64,000 bases of DNA from Bacteroidota bacterium (lineage in GTDB: Bacteria > Bacteroidota > Bacteroidia > Cytophagales > Cyclobacteriaceae). Positions within the stretch are counted from its first letter, which is position 1. Each line of letters starts with the position of its first letter. The translations under genes were made by a program, and so were the position numbers. The notes beneath the pieces are model-generated. The model worked only from the letters and a program-made list of their open reading frames with translations, was not told where the DNA came from and ran no database searches. Below, in pieces: positions 43,345 to 52,062 of the stretch. The stretch spans positions 17,753 to 81,752 of the forward strand of contig JADFHN010000006.1 in the NCBI GenBank assembly GCA_022567155.1, read 5' to 3'.

Positions 43345-44349
43345 ATGAATTCTGTAATTTTGGCAATAGAATCTTCATGTGACGAAACTTCTTCGGCGGT
43401 GGTTGTAAACGGGAGCATAATGAGCAATGTGATTGCCACACAAAAAGTGCATGAAAAATTTGGTGGCGTTGTACCGGAACTGGCATCTCGTGCACACCAA
43501 CAAAATATTGTACCTGTTGTACAACAGGCGCTGAAAGAAGCCGGAGTGAAGAAAGACCGGTTGACGGCAATCGCCTTCACCCAGGGACCCGGCTTGCTTG
43601 GTTCACTGCTTGTAGGCGTTACTTTTGCCAAAGGACTTGCGCTTGCACTGGGTATCCCACTTGTATCAGTTCATCATATGAAAGCGCACATACTTTCGCA
43701 TTTTATTGAAGACCCGAAACCGGTATTCCCTTTTCTTTGTCTGACCGTAAGCGGCGGACATACACAAATCGTATTGGTGCGGGACTACCTGGATATGGAA
43801 GTTATCGGTGAAACACTGGATGATGCAGTGGGCGAAGCATTTGACAAGGCAGCAAAACTTCTTGGATTGCCTTATCCAGGCGGTCCCATGATTGACAAGC
43901 ATGCTCAAAAGGGCGATTCAAAGGCATTTACCTTTCCCAAAACGAAAGTTCCGGGATTGAATTTTTCGTTCAGCGGCATAAAAACCGCTTTTCTTTATTT
44001 TTTACGTGACAACAAAGCGGTTAATGCAAATTTTATTAAAGAAAACTATAATGATATCTGTGCTTCCATTCAGCATAGTCTGATTCAGATGTTGCTGGAT
44101 AAGCTAAAACTTGCTACACTGAAAACAGGCATCAATGAAATTGCAATAGCAGGAGGTGTGTCTGCTAATTCTGAACTGCAACGCAGCATGCAGCAGCTTG
44201 CAGCAAAGAAAGGGTGGACCTTATATATCCCGAAAATCGAATATTGTACAGACAATGCAGCCATGATTGCCATGGCTGCGCATTTTAAATTTATAAATCA
44301 GAAGATGGCAGACATGGAAACTCCGGCGCTACCCAGAATGAAATTCTAA
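43345..44349 (+). CDS. tsaD: tRNA N6-adenosine threonylcarbamoyltransferase TsaD
   Basis: 334 residues from the ATG at 43345; in-frame ATG at 43252 would add a tail that runs through the tamB promoter and is not typical. Motifs: 'ILAIESSCDETSSAVV', 'GVVPELASRAHQQNI', 'FTQGPGLLGSLLVG', metal-binding 'SVHHMKAHILSH' (H111, H115), 'TVSGGHTQIVLV' and 'IAIAGGVSANSEL'. It makes t6A37 on ANN-decoding tRNAs with TsaB and TsaC. It leads a tsaD-thioesterase-smpB-NlpC/P60 direction. Confidence 0.97.
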   Translation: MNSVILAIESSCDETSSAVVVNGSIMSNVIATQKVHEKFGGVVPELASRAHQQNIVPVVQQALKEAGVKKDRLTAIAFTQGPGLLGSLLVGVTFAKGLALALGIPLVSVHHMKAHILSHFIEDPKPVFPFLCLTVSGGHTQIVLVRDYLDMEVIGETLDDAVGEAFDKAAKLLGLPYPGGPMIDKHAQKGDSKAFTFPKTKVPGLNFSFSGIKTAFLYFLRDNKAVNANFIKENYNDICASIQHSLIQMLLDKLKLATLKTGINEIAIAGGVSANSELQRSMQQLAAKKGWTLYIPKIEYCTDNAAMIAMAAHFKFINQKMADMETPALPRMKF

Positions 44350-44352
44350 GCG

Positions 44353-44760
44353 ATGAGAAGCGTGTATAAACCAGGTGATTCAAAATCACATAGCTTTAAA
44401 GTGACGGATAAGAATTTTCCGGATTTTGGAAATAGTATCGTTCATGATGTATGCGCAACATATACGCTTGCAAAGGAGATAGAATGGGCCAGCCGGCTGT
44501 TTGTGCTTGATATGCTGGAGAAAAATGAGGAAGGAATCGGCACACTGATTACCATTGAACATGTTAATCCGGCGTTTTTAAATGAACCGGTACGCATCAA
44601 AACAACCGTAGTGTCATTGAAAGGCCATGAACTGCTTTGTTCGTATGTTGCCACAGTAGGCAGCAGGATTATTGCAAAAGGCCGTACCGGACAAAAAATT
44701 TTAGAAAAACGTAAATTAATTAGTAGATTTTCTACTTTACAACAAGGTGGCAAAAAGTAA
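44353..44760 (+). CDS. Hotdog-fold thioesterase-like protein
   Basis: 135 residues. 'STFVHDV'-like 'IVHDVCATYTLAKEIEWASRLFVLDM' and 'GIGTLITIEHVNPAFLNEPVRIKTTVVSLKGHELLCSYVA' (in parts) place it in the hotdog superfamily near fluoroacetyl-CoA thioesterase (FlK) and related acyl-CoA thioesterases. It lies 3 bp after tsaD and overlaps smpB by 14 bp, so it is co-translated with both. Substrate unknown. Confidence 0.7.
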   Translation: MRSVYKPGDSKSHSFKVTDKNFPDFGNSIVHDVCATYTLAKEIEWASRLFVLDMLEKNEEGIGTLITIEHVNPAFLNEPVRIKTTVVSLKGHELLCSYVATVGSRIIAKGRTGQKILEKRKLISRFSTLQQGGKK

Positions 44761-45214
44761 ATCAAAATTACCAGCAGTTATAAATATCCGTAACAAAAGA
44801 GCTTCTTTTGAATATCATCTTTTGGAAAAGTATGCTGCAGGTATTGTATTGGCAGGATCTGAAATCAAATCGGTGAGAGAAGGTAAAGTGAGCTTGAAGG
44901 AGGCGTATTGCGTTTTTCTCAAAAATGAGTTGTATATACGGCAGATGAATATTGCCAGGTATAAGCAGGCGTCATATAATAACCATGAACCGCTTCGGGA
45001 AAGAAAACTACTGCTTAATAAAAAAGAGCTTAAAAAACTCAAGAAGAAGGTGGATGAAAAAGGTCTGACCATTATTCCACTTCGCATGTTTATAAATGAC
45101 CGGGGATTAGTGAAATTAGAAATTGCCGTAGCGAAAGGAAAGAAAACTTACGATAAGCGTGAATCGATAAAAGAAAAGGACCAGAAACGTGATGTTGCAA
45201 GTCTCAGGCTATAA
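44747..45214 (+). CDS. smpB: SsrA-binding protein SmpB
   Basis: 155 residues from GTG 44747. The SmpB barrel reads 'NKRASFEYHLLEKYAAGIVL', 'GSEIKSVREGKVSLKEAYC' and 'IPLRMFINDRGLVKLEIAVAKGKKTYDKRESIKEKDQ' (in parts), with the basic C-terminal tail that enters the ribosome's decoding centre. It works with tmRNA in trans-translation. ssrA was not found in the window. Confidence 0.95.
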   Translation: MAKSKSKLPAVINIRNKRASFEYHLLEKYAAGIVLAGSEIKSVREGKVSLKEAYCVFLKNELYIRQMNIARYKQASYNNHEPLRERKLLLNKKELKKLKKKVDEKGLTIIPLRMFINDRGLVKLEIAVAKGKKTYDKRESIKEKDQKRDVASLRL

Positions 45215-45237
45215 TATGAACACGAAATAAGAAGGTA

Positions 45238-46023
45238 ATGAATAAGGAATACGGCATATGCAGAGTCAGCCTGGCGCCTATGAGAAGCCTTCCTGATCAC
45301 AGCTCAGAACAGGTGAGCCAGTTGCTGTTCGGAGAACATTACACAGTTGAAGAATTTTCAGCAGACGGTGCATGGCTCAAAATTATTGCCGGTTACGATA
45401 AGTATGAAGGGTGGATTCAAAAGAAGCAGCATCATCTTATTACAGTGGAATATTTTGAGCAGCTTGTTAACTCAGATTATAAAATTTGTACCGATGTATT
45501 TTCCTCTATTCTTTTCAACAAAAACCGTCTCAATATTCTCATTGGGAGTATTCTTCCCATAACAGTAAATGAAATATTTAAAATGGAGGAGCAATTTGCA
45601 TTTAATGGTGAATCGAAAAGCCTCAACCAACGCATGGACAGCGAATTTGTAAGACAAATTTCCCTCAAATACCTGAATGCCCCATACCTGTGGGGTGGCA
45701 AATCGCCTTTTGGCATCGACTGTTCAGGATTTACGCAGATGGTTTTCCGGATTTCAGGTTATTTAATTCCACGGGAATCAACACAGCAGGCAGAACACGG
45801 TGAATTGGTGAAAGATGAAGCGAAGGCCAAATGCGGTAACCTGGCATTTTTTACTGATGACCAAAACAAAATTGACCATGTCGGAATCATTCTGTCTGAC
45901 GGAATTATCATCCACGCTTCCGGGTATGTGCGCATCGATAAACTGACTGACGAGGGAATTATTAATTCTGAAACCGGGGCATTAACCCACCGTATGCATA
46001 GCATCAGAAGTATTTTGACATAA
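45238..46023 (+). CDS. NlpC/P60 peptidoglycan endopeptidase with SH3-like domain
   Basis: 261 residues. The N-terminal half is an SH3b-like domain ('SLAPMRSLPDHSSEQVSQLLFGE', 'WIQKKQHH'), the C-terminal half an NlpC/P60 domain. The catalytic Cys162 is in 'SPFGIDCSGFTQMVF', His in 'KIDHVGIIL', and the third residue in 'IIHASGYVRID'. The family cuts D-gamma-glutamyl-diaminopimelate bonds in peptidoglycan stems. No signal peptide is apparent at the ATG, so cytoplasmic muropeptide recycling (like YkfC-type enzymes) is more likely than a cell-wall role. Confidence 0.88.
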   Translation: MNKEYGICRVSLAPMRSLPDHSSEQVSQLLFGEHYTVEEFSADGAWLKIIAGYDKYEGWIQKKQHHLITVEYFEQLVNSDYKICTDVFSSILFNKNRLNILIGSILPITVNEIFKMEEQFAFNGESKSLNQRMDSEFVRQISLKYLNAPYLWGGKSPFGIDCSGFTQMVFRISGYLIPRESTQQAEHGELVKDEAKAKCGNLAFFTDDQNKIDHVGIILSDGIIIHASGYVRIDKLTDEGIINSETGALTHRMHSIRSILT

Positions 46024-46046
46024 TTTTAGTTCTGTATGATTTATTT

Positions 46047-46067
46047 CTATGGTATTACCATTTTTTT
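46047..46067 (+). terminator. Weak terminator after the NlpC/P60 gene
   Basis: ATGGT-ATT-ACCAT (46049-46061) followed by a run of T. The stem is short, so the call is tentative. Confidence 0.4.
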
Positions 46068-46099
46068 ATGGATAGTATTGTTGAAAGCTGGAAGCCTGG

Positions 46100-46118
46100 A
46101 GTCCGAAGTCCGAAGTTC
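46100..46118. repeat. Short tandem GTCCGAA repeat
   Basis: AGTCCGAAGTCCGAAGT stands at 46100-46116, with related 'CTTCCGTCTTCCG' at 46129-46141. Such words are dispersed in many genomes of this phylum and are not coding here. The 247 bp between NlpC and HNH genes hold nothing else. Confidence 0.5.
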
Positions 46119-46270
46119 TATTATTCAACTTCCGTCTTCCGTTTTTCATTAAATTTGTGATAGATCCATTTTTTCACAAGCTAAAAATCAAATAAATCAT
46201 AATTTTTTTCCGAACCCATTAGAATCATTCACTGTTATTTATTATTATCACGGATTGATTTGCATAAAGT

Positions 46271-46768
46271 ATGAGAGCACTTATTCTAAATTTTGATTTT
46301 TCACCGATCAGCGTGTGCACTGTGGAGAAGGCATTCCTGCTCATTTATCTGGATAAAGCCGTACAGGTGCAGTCTTTCGATGGCAGGCTACTGCGTACGG
46401 TGACTACCGCATTTCAGATGCCGGCAGTGGTGAGGCTGCTCAGGTATGTGAAAATACCTTACAAGAACATAGAACTATCGAGAAACAATGTATTCAAGCG
46501 CGACGGTTTTGAGTGCCAGTATTGCGGCAGCGTAAGAGACCTTACCCTGGATCATGTGCTTCCCCGATCGAGGGGAGGCCGAAGCAGTTGGAAAAATCTG
46601 GTAACAGCTTGCAAACCTTGCAATGCAAAAAAAGGCGACTTTACTCCGGAAGAGGCAGGCTTCGATTTGCATACAAAACCGTTTAAACCTTCATATATTA
46701 TGTTTTTAAAAGATTTTTCGGGTTTTGATTTCGTTGAATGGGTACCTTATCTGCAAATGACGGGATAA
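46271..46768 (+). CDS. HNH endonuclease family protein
   Basis: 165 residues. The C-terminal zinc-binding HNH domain has C82/C85 ('GFECQYCG'), 'LTLDHVLPRSRGG' (the H95 core), N109, and C114/C117 ('ACKPCNAKKG'). The N-terminal ~75 residues ('MRALILNFDFSPISVCT') are a conserved part of a single-gene HNH family widespread in Bacteria. Its role (DNA or RNA processing) is unsettled. It is not linked to a phage or restriction module here. Confidence 0.88.
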   Translation: MRALILNFDFSPISVCTVEKAFLLIYLDKAVQVQSFDGRLLRTVTTAFQMPAVVRLLRYVKIPYKNIELSRNNVFKRDGFECQYCGSVRDLTLDHVLPRSRGGRSSWKNLVTACKPCNAKKGDFTPEEAGFDLHTKPFKPSYIMFLKDFSGFDFVEWVPYLQMTG

Positions 46769-46782
46769 CCTTTCCTGCCGGG

Positions 46783-48132
46783 TCAGAATTTCAGGGTAAA
46801 TTCCGTGTATTTATCCGGTTGTGATTCAACTGACAGGGTTCCGTTGTGCAGTTGCATTATCTGCCTTGAAAGCGCCAGCCCAATGCCTGATCCATTTTTT
46901 TTAGTGGTATAAAAAGGGATAAATATTCGCTCCTGTGCTTCCGGTAGAATTCCCTGGCCGTTATCGTGTACTTTAATGCAAATCTGGCTATCCTTATCTA
47001 TACAGCCGGTTAGCCGTACTTCCGGATTTTGCTTTTCACCTACAGCTTCAATGGCATTTTTAACCAGGTTTATAAGTACCTGCTCCATTAATTCACTATC
47101 TGCATCTATATACAGATTTTCAGGAGTTACAGTCCATTCGAATTTCACTTTTGACTTTCTGATTTCGATCTTCATCAGATTGGTAATGTGCTCAAGCAAT
47201 TCATAGAGGTTTATTTGAACCTTTTTCGGTTCGGGTATTGATGTATAGTCCCTGTATGCGTCAATAAACTTTATCAGCCCGTAGCTACGCCCTTCGATGG
47301 TATTCAGGCCTTCCTGCAGATCATCCACAGCCTCCGTTCCGATTTCAAATGTGCCATTTATTTGTTTAAGGTCTTCTATAAGTATTTCCTTAAGTGTGGA
47401 GGTAAGAGAGGCAATCGGAGTAATAGAGTTCATGATTTCGTGACGAAGCACGCTGGTAAGCTTTTGCCAGGCTTCCACTTCATTCTGCTGAAGTTCAGGT
47501 TGTATGTTTTGCAGGGTGATTAGCTTGTATGAATTGCCATGCAGAATGAGTTCGGTGGCATTTATGGCTAGCTTATGCTTTGCGTCAAGCCTGAACAGCC
47601 TGTTGGCACCTGGCTTGATTTCAGTAAGTACACGATAAAGCGTTTCGCTTTTTTCCCGGACTTCACTGATATTATGAATCTGGGGAGTTCTGAGATACCT
47701 TTTTGCAACCGCATTTATCAGTTCAATATTTCCCGTGGTGTCAAAAGACAGCAGACCGGTACCTATTTGATGAACCACGGTATTCAGGTACTGTCCATGT
47801 TCTTCCTTTTCGGATCTTGCTTTTCTGAATGCCTCAAGCACTTCGTTGAACGCCGTATTTAGATCTTTGAAGCTTTTGCCTAACTGATTGTCGGCAGAAA
47901 ATCCAGAAATGAAATCCGAATACCTCACTGATTCCAGAAAGCGTGTAAGTTTGCGGTTTGTGCTCTCTAAATAATGAAAAAGTTCCACAATAAGAGCCAC
48001 CGTAAATAGGCCAACAATAACGGCGCTCACAATTTTACTGCTGTCATCAACAAGATAAATAAATACCGCGATAAGTACTGCCATAAGGAGCACCCGAAAC
48101 AACACGCGTACACGAAATGAATTAAATCCCAT
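46783..48132 (-). CDS. NtrY-like sensor histidine kinase
   Basis: About 449 residues from ATG 48132 (a TTG at 48141 is possible). Two N-terminal helices (residues ~12-30, ~38-52) lead to a HAMP/PAS-like linker ('IGTGLLSFDTTGNIELINAVAKRYL'). The H-box is 'SVLRHEIMNSITPIASL' (H234 counting from the TTG). ATP-binding motifs include 'NLVKNAIEAV', 'VHDNGQGILPE' and 'GSGIGLALSRQ'. The overlap with the upstream activator gene means translational coupling. It presumably senses a membrane or envelope signal and phosphorylates that activator. Confidence 0.9.
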   Translation of the reverse strand: MGFNSFRVRVLFRVLLMAVLIAVFIYLVDDSSKIVSAVIVGLFTVALIVELFHYLESTNRKLTRFLESVRYSDFISGFSADNQLGKSFKDLNTAFNEVLEAFRKARSEKEEHGQYLNTVVHQIGTGLLSFDTTGNIELINAVAKRYLRTPQIHNISEVREKSETLYRVLTEIKPGANRLFRLDAKHKLAINATELILHGNSYKLITLQNIQPELQQNEVEAWQKLTSVLRHEIMNSITPIASLTSTLKEILIEDLKQINGTFEIGTEAVDDLQEGLNTIEGRSYGLIKFIDAYRDYTSIPEPKKVQINLYELLEHITNLMKIEIRKSKVKFEWTVTPENLYIDADSELMEQVLINLVKNAIEAVGEKQNPEVRLTGCIDKDSQICIKVHDNGQGILPEAQERIFIPFYTTKKNGSGIGLALSRQIMQLHNGTLSVESQPDKYTEFTLKF

Positions 48133-49519
48133 ATTTTTCAAGTCTCCGATAGAGTGACGACCGTGTTAAGCCAAGTTCGCCCGCCGCCTGAGTAATATTG
48201 CCATTATATTTTTTTAATACCTTCCGGATCAGAATTTTTTCCACCTCTTCAAGATCAAAATGGTCCAGTATGATATTATCCCCTTCGTTGTCCGGGCTTT
48301 GCGTCAGCATCAGATCCTCAGGTTGTAATATGGCTGTCGAGTTCATAATTACGGCCCGTTCAATAGCATGCTGCAACTCACGTACATTTCCGGGCCAATG
48401 GTATTTGGTCATGCGCGCCAATGCCCCATCGCTGAGTTTGTGTACATTTTTATTATACTTATCTGCATAAATGTTCAGAAAATGGCTGGCGAGAAGCGGA
48501 ATATCTTCGATTCGTTCTTTTAAAGCGGGCAGGCGTATTTCTATCGTGTTGATCCGGTATAACAGATCCTGTCTGAACTTATTATCTTTTACGAGGTCAT
48601 ATACGGGCATATTAGTAGCGCAGATAAGCCGGATATCTATTTTGATCTGTTTGTTCGACCCTACCGGAGTGATGGTCCGGTTTTGTAAAACAGCCAGCAA
48701 TTTGGCTTGCAGGGGGGTGGAAAGATTGCCGATTTCATCCAGAAAGAGCGTGCCGTTATGCGCTGTCACAAACCTGCCTTCCCGGCTTTCCCTGGCATCG
48801 GTAAATGCACCTTTCATATGACCGAATAACTCACTTTCAAAAAGTGTTTCGCTGATTGATCCGAGGTCCACACTCACAAAAGGCTTACTATTTCGTGAAG
48901 AACTCTGGTGAATTGCCCGGGCAACTAATTCCTTACCTGTTCCATTTTCGCCCAATAAAAGAACATTGGCGTCGGTATCGGCAATTCTTTCAATCGTTTT
49001 AAACACTTTGTGAATTTCGACACTCTGGCCAATCAGGTCATAAAAATGATGATTCAGCTGATCGCTTATTTGCTTTTGTTTCTTTTTGAGCCCCTCAATT
49101 TCATCAAGCGATTCGCGTAATTTCATGGAAGAATAAATGGTGGCAAGTAATTTTTCGTTTTCCCAGGGTTTAAGCACAAAATCGGTTGCTCCGGCTTTGA
49201 TCGCTTTAACGGCCATCTGTATATCGCCATATGCGGTAATTAAAACTACTACTGCTGATGGATCCTGTTGCAAAATACGGTCGAGCCAGTAAAACCCTTC
49301 GGTTCCGCTGCTTACGTCTCTGGTGAAGTTCATGTCGAGCAAAATGACGTCGTATTTTTCATTTTTGAGCAGCGAAGGAATTACATCAGGTTTTTTTTCA
49401 ATATCTACCTGTTTAATATGCCTTTTTAAAAACATACGGGCAGCTTTCAGTAAATCTTCGTTATCGTCAATAATCAGAATTTTACCGCTCTTTTCAGATT
49501 CGTTTTTCATTTTTGGCAT
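48122..49519 (-). CDS. Sigma-54-dependent response regulator (NtrC family)
   Basis: 465 residues. Receiver with D62 ('ILLDMNFTRD'), AAA+ core with Walker A 'LLGENGTGKE', intact GAFTDA loop ('ELFGHMKGAFTDARES'), Walker B 'NGTLFLDEIGN' and 'HWPGNVRELQHAIERAV'. A C-terminal Fis-type HTH ends the protein ('NGNITQAAGELGLTRSSLYRRL'). It is complete, unlike the copy at 35.7 kb. It diverges from the HlyD gene across a region holding a sigma-54 promoter and inverted repeats, its probable target. Confidence 0.93.
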   Translation of the reverse strand: MPKMKNESEKSGKILIIDDNEDLLKAARMFLKRHIKQVDIEKKPDVIPSLLKNEKYDVILLDMNFTRDVSSGTEGFYWLDRILQQDPSAVVVLITAYGDIQMAVKAIKAGATDFVLKPWENEKLLATIYSSMKLRESLDEIEGLKKKQKQISDQLNHHFYDLIGQSVEIHKVFKTIERIADTDANVLLLGENGTGKELVARAIHQSSSRNSKPFVSVDLGSISETLFESELFGHMKGAFTDARESREGRFVTAHNGTLFLDEIGNLSTPLQAKLLAVLQNRTITPVGSNKQIKIDIRLICATNMPVYDLVKDNKFRQDLLYRINTIEIRLPALKERIEDIPLLASHFLNIYADKYNKNVHKLSDGALARMTKYHWPGNVRELQHAIERAVIMNSTAILQPEDLMLTQSPDNEGDNIILDHFDLEEVEKILIRKVLKKYNGNITQAAGELGLTRSSLYRRLEKYGI

Positions 49520-49670
49520 GAGTTATTATTTGTATGTACTCAAAAGTTGTACCGAAAACAGAAATACTAATACCTTTATACTCTAATACGTCAAAATTAT
49601 ATCGAAGGTAGTAATTTTAATAATAATTTTTTCAAAATTGAACACCCAGACGTCCGTATGCGAACACTTT

Positions 49671-49718
49671 CGTTCAGGTATGAACGCCGTATTTCATGCA
49701 AATACGTGGTTTAACCAC
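49671..49718. promoter_or_regulatory. Three inverted repeats upstream of the sigma-54 promoter, likely activator-binding sites
   Basis: CGTTCA-GGTA-TGAACG (49671-49686), CGTATTT-CATGC-AAATACG (49688-49706) and GTGGTT-T-AACCAC (49706-49718) stand in tandem, 70 to 23 bases upstream of the -24 element. Their proximity to a divergent sigma-54 activator gene makes them candidate enhancer sites. Confidence 0.55.
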
Positions 49719-49740
49719 CGTGAAAGGTAAAATCAACATT

Positions 49741-49755
49741 TGGCACAATGTTGGC
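49741..49755 (+). promoter_or_regulatory. Sigma-54 (-24/-12) promoter of the exporter operon
   Basis: TGGCACAATGTTGGC carries the TGGCAC -24 element and GC of the -12 element at the required spacing (consensus TGGCAC-N5-TTGC, one mismatch in the -12 box). The transcript would start near 49767, 33 bases before the HlyD ATG. Confidence 0.75.
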
Positions 49756-49799
49756 CCTATAAATGGTGGAAATGTAGATTTAATGATCAACAATTTTTC

Positions 49800-51044
49800 A
49801 TGGACAGAAAGATTAAGAAAAAGAAGTGGACTGCTAAACGTATAATCTCGATTTTATTCGGTGTATTATTTCTTTCATTCATTGTGTACACTTTCGGATT
49901 CAGCGACCGGCGGTCGAAGCTGAATATCGATGCCAATAAAGCAACAATTTCAACCGTTAAACGTGGAGAGTTCACTGAATATATCCCACAGACTGGCATA
50001 GTAATTCCAAGCCGCACGGTTTATCTCGATGCCATTGAAGGTGGAACTATAAAAATACTAGCCGTTGAAAGTGGCGCAATGGTCAGGAAGGGAGATATTA
50101 TCATCGAACTTACCAATCTTAACAGGGAGTTAGGCGTACTTACACAGGAGGCGAATCTGAATGAAAGTATAAACAGGGTACGGCAGACACGGTTGCAACT
50201 GGCGCAAAACGATCTGAATCAACAGCAAATACTTGCTGAAATTGATTATCAGATTTCAATTTTGCGTCCTCAGTTTGGACGAGAAAAAGAACTGCATGGG
50301 AAAAATCTGATTTCGAAGCAGCAATTTGAGCGTACGGAAGAGCAATATAAATACAATATGAAGCGAAGAAAATTTACATACCTGGCATATAAAAACGACA
50401 GCATTGACAGAGTAAGGCAGCTTCGTGAACTGGACCGGTCCGAAAACAGGATGATGGAAAGCCTCCATGGTGTAGCGAAGATACTCGATAACCTGATTGT
50501 AAGAGCGCCGTTTGCAGGGCAGCTTACTATGCCCCCACAAATGGATATTGGACAATCGGTAACACCGGGCCAGCGTCTCGGGCAGGTAGATGTGGTTGGC
50601 AGCTTTATTGTGCGATGTCCCATTGATGAAATATACCTCAACCGTATCAATACGGGCTTAATTGCCACCTATAAAGATTACAAACTGAGAATCAAATACA
50701 TCTATCCCAATATCAATAACGGCCGGTTTGAAGTAGATATGGAGTTTGTAGATAAAATACCAGAGGGGATTGTCAGGGGCCAGTCGTTCCGGCTGCGTAT
50801 TGCACTTGGCAAATCTTCCGAGCAACTGCTGCTGCCGGTGGGCGGTTTCTATAAAGATACCGGCGGAAACTGGGCTTTTGTTTTATCAGAAGACGGAAAA
50901 ATGGCCGAAAGAAGACCGATCCGGGTGGGAAGAAGAAATACAGAATACTATGAAGTTACCTCCGGGCTGCAACCCGACGACCGGGTAATTACATCTTCAT
51001 ACGACAACTATGGAGATAATGAAGTGCTTATTTTGCAGTATTAA
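49800..51044 (+). CDS. HlyD-family membrane fusion (periplasmic adaptor) protein
   Basis: 414 residues from ATG 49800 (an earlier ATG at 49740 would lie in the promoter and is rejected). One N-terminal helix ('IISILFGVLFLSFIVYTFGF') is followed by lipoyl half-motifs ('GGTIKILAVESGAMVRKGDIIIEL' in two parts), a coiled coil (~110-200), the second lipoyl half ('VRAPFAGQLTMPPQMDIGQSV'), and a beta-barrel and membrane-proximal domain. It joins an inner-membrane permease to the periplasm in MacA style. It begins the sigma-54-controlled operon. Confidence 0.9.
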   Translation: MDRKIKKKKWTAKRIISILFGVLFLSFIVYTFGFSDRRSKLNIDANKATISTVKRGEFTEYIPQTGIVIPSRTVYLDAIEGGTIKILAVESGAMVRKGDIIIELTNLNRELGVLTQEANLNESINRVRQTRLQLAQNDLNQQQILAEIDYQISILRPQFGREKELHGKNLISKQQFERTEEQYKYNMKRRKFTYLAYKNDSIDRVRQLRELDRSENRMMESLHGVAKILDNLIVRAPFAGQLTMPPQMDIGQSVTPGQRLGQVDVVGSFIVRCPIDEIYLNRINTGLIATYKDYKLRIKYIYPNINNGRFEVDMEFVDKIPEGIVRGQSFRLRIALGKSSEQLLLPVGGFYKDTGGNWAFVLSEDGKMAERRPIRVGRRNTEYYEVTSGLQPDDRVITSSYDNYGDNEVLILQY

Positions 51045-51092
51045 ATATTGAATTTTAGAATTTTTACCTTTAATTAATAAAAAATAACTACC

Positions 51093-51782
51093 ATGCTTAA
51101 AATCAAGAATCTTACAAAATTGTACACCACCGATGAAGTGGAAACCACCGCACTTAATGAAATCACACTTGAAATTCAGGAAGGGGAGTTTGTGGCGGTA
51201 ATGGGTCCCTCAGGATGTGGAAAGTCAACGTTGCTCAATATTCTGGGGCTACTAGACAATTTTTCGGAAGGAGAATATTTTTTCGGAGAACATGAGGTAT
51301 CGAAATACTCGGAAAGGCAGCGTGCCCGGTTGAGAAAAGGATCAATCGGCTTTGTATTCCAGAGTTTTAACCTGATCGATGAACTTACTGTATTTGAGAA
51401 TGTGGAGCTTCCGCTTCTGTACCTCAAAGTTCCGTCATCAGATAGAAAGAAGCGGGTGGAAGAAGTGCTGGAGCGTATGAATATTATGCACCGCAGAAAC
51501 CATTTTCCTCAGCAATTATCCGGAGGACAGCAGCAACGCGTAGCCGTTGCCAGAGCTATTGTTGCTAAACCGAGGCTTATCCTGGCCGATGAGCCAACCG
51601 GTAACCTCGATTCCACAAACGGAGAAGAGGTTATGAAACTTCTTTCGCAGCTTAATGAAGAAGGTACGACCATAGTAATGGTTACACACTCACCCTACGA
51701 TGCAAACTATGCACATCGTATTGTAAACCTGTTTGATGGTAAGATCGTGACAGAAAATATCAAAGAACAATTTCATATTTAG
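51093..51782 (+). CDS. ABC transporter ATPase, LolD/MacB-type
   Basis: 229 residues. Walker A 'GPSGCGKST' (38-46), Q-loop '[16 protein letters not shown]', signature '[14 protein letters not shown]' (142-), Walker B '[13 protein letters not shown]' (162-), H-loop '[12 protein letters not shown]'. It is the nucleotide-binding subunit for the FtsX-type permeases encoded downstream. A terminator follows the gene, and the permease gene is 280 bp further on. Confidence 0.95.
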   Translation: MLKIKNLTKLYTTDEVETTALNEITLEIQEGEFVAVMGPSGCGKSTLLNILGLLDNFSEGEYFFGEHEVSKYSERQRARLRKGSIGFVFQSFNLIDELTVFENVELPLLYLKVPSSDRKKRVEEVLERMNIMHRRNHFPQQLSGGQQQRVAVARAIVAKPRLILADEPTGNLDSTNGEEVMKLLSQLNEEGTTIVMVTHSPYDANYAHRIVNLFDGKIVTENIKEQFHI

Positions 51783-51813
51783 CTTGAATGTGTTATTTAT
51801 GCCGCCTCAAGGT

Positions 51814-51848
51814 AAAAAACCGGCAGTGAAAATCTCGCCGGTTTTTTT
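51814..51848 (+). terminator. Rho-independent terminator after the ABC ATPase
   Basis: AAAAAACCGGC (51814-51824) pairs with GCCGGTTTTTT (51837-51847). A T-run follows. It would end the HlyD-ATPase transcript before the permeases or attenuate it. The remaining 213 bp before 52063 show no gene. Confidence 0.85.
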
Positions 51849-52062
51849 ATTAATAATCAAATTAATTTTTAAATGTAATTCACAAATTAAAATTTATCAG
51901 ATTGGTTAAAATAGCTGAATAATTATTTATTTAAATAAAACCTTGTTGAGTAAACTTCCGTATAATCCAAGGAACTTGGTAATACCTAATACCATGATTA
52001 CGCAACCTTTATTATGACTGATTTGTCTTTAGTTCAGAAATCCACTCAAAGTCAAGACAATA

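Noticed and set aside
46475..49586. Opposite-strand open frames inside kinase, regulator, TamB and other large genes
   Set aside because: They are frame shadows of well-supported genes, lack start context and show no recognisable domains.
49740..49800. Longer HlyD protein from the ATG upstream of 49800
   Set aside because: The first 20 codons would overlap the sigma-54 -24/-12 promoter and give a tail unlike the family; the ATG at 49800 gives the normal signal-anchor.
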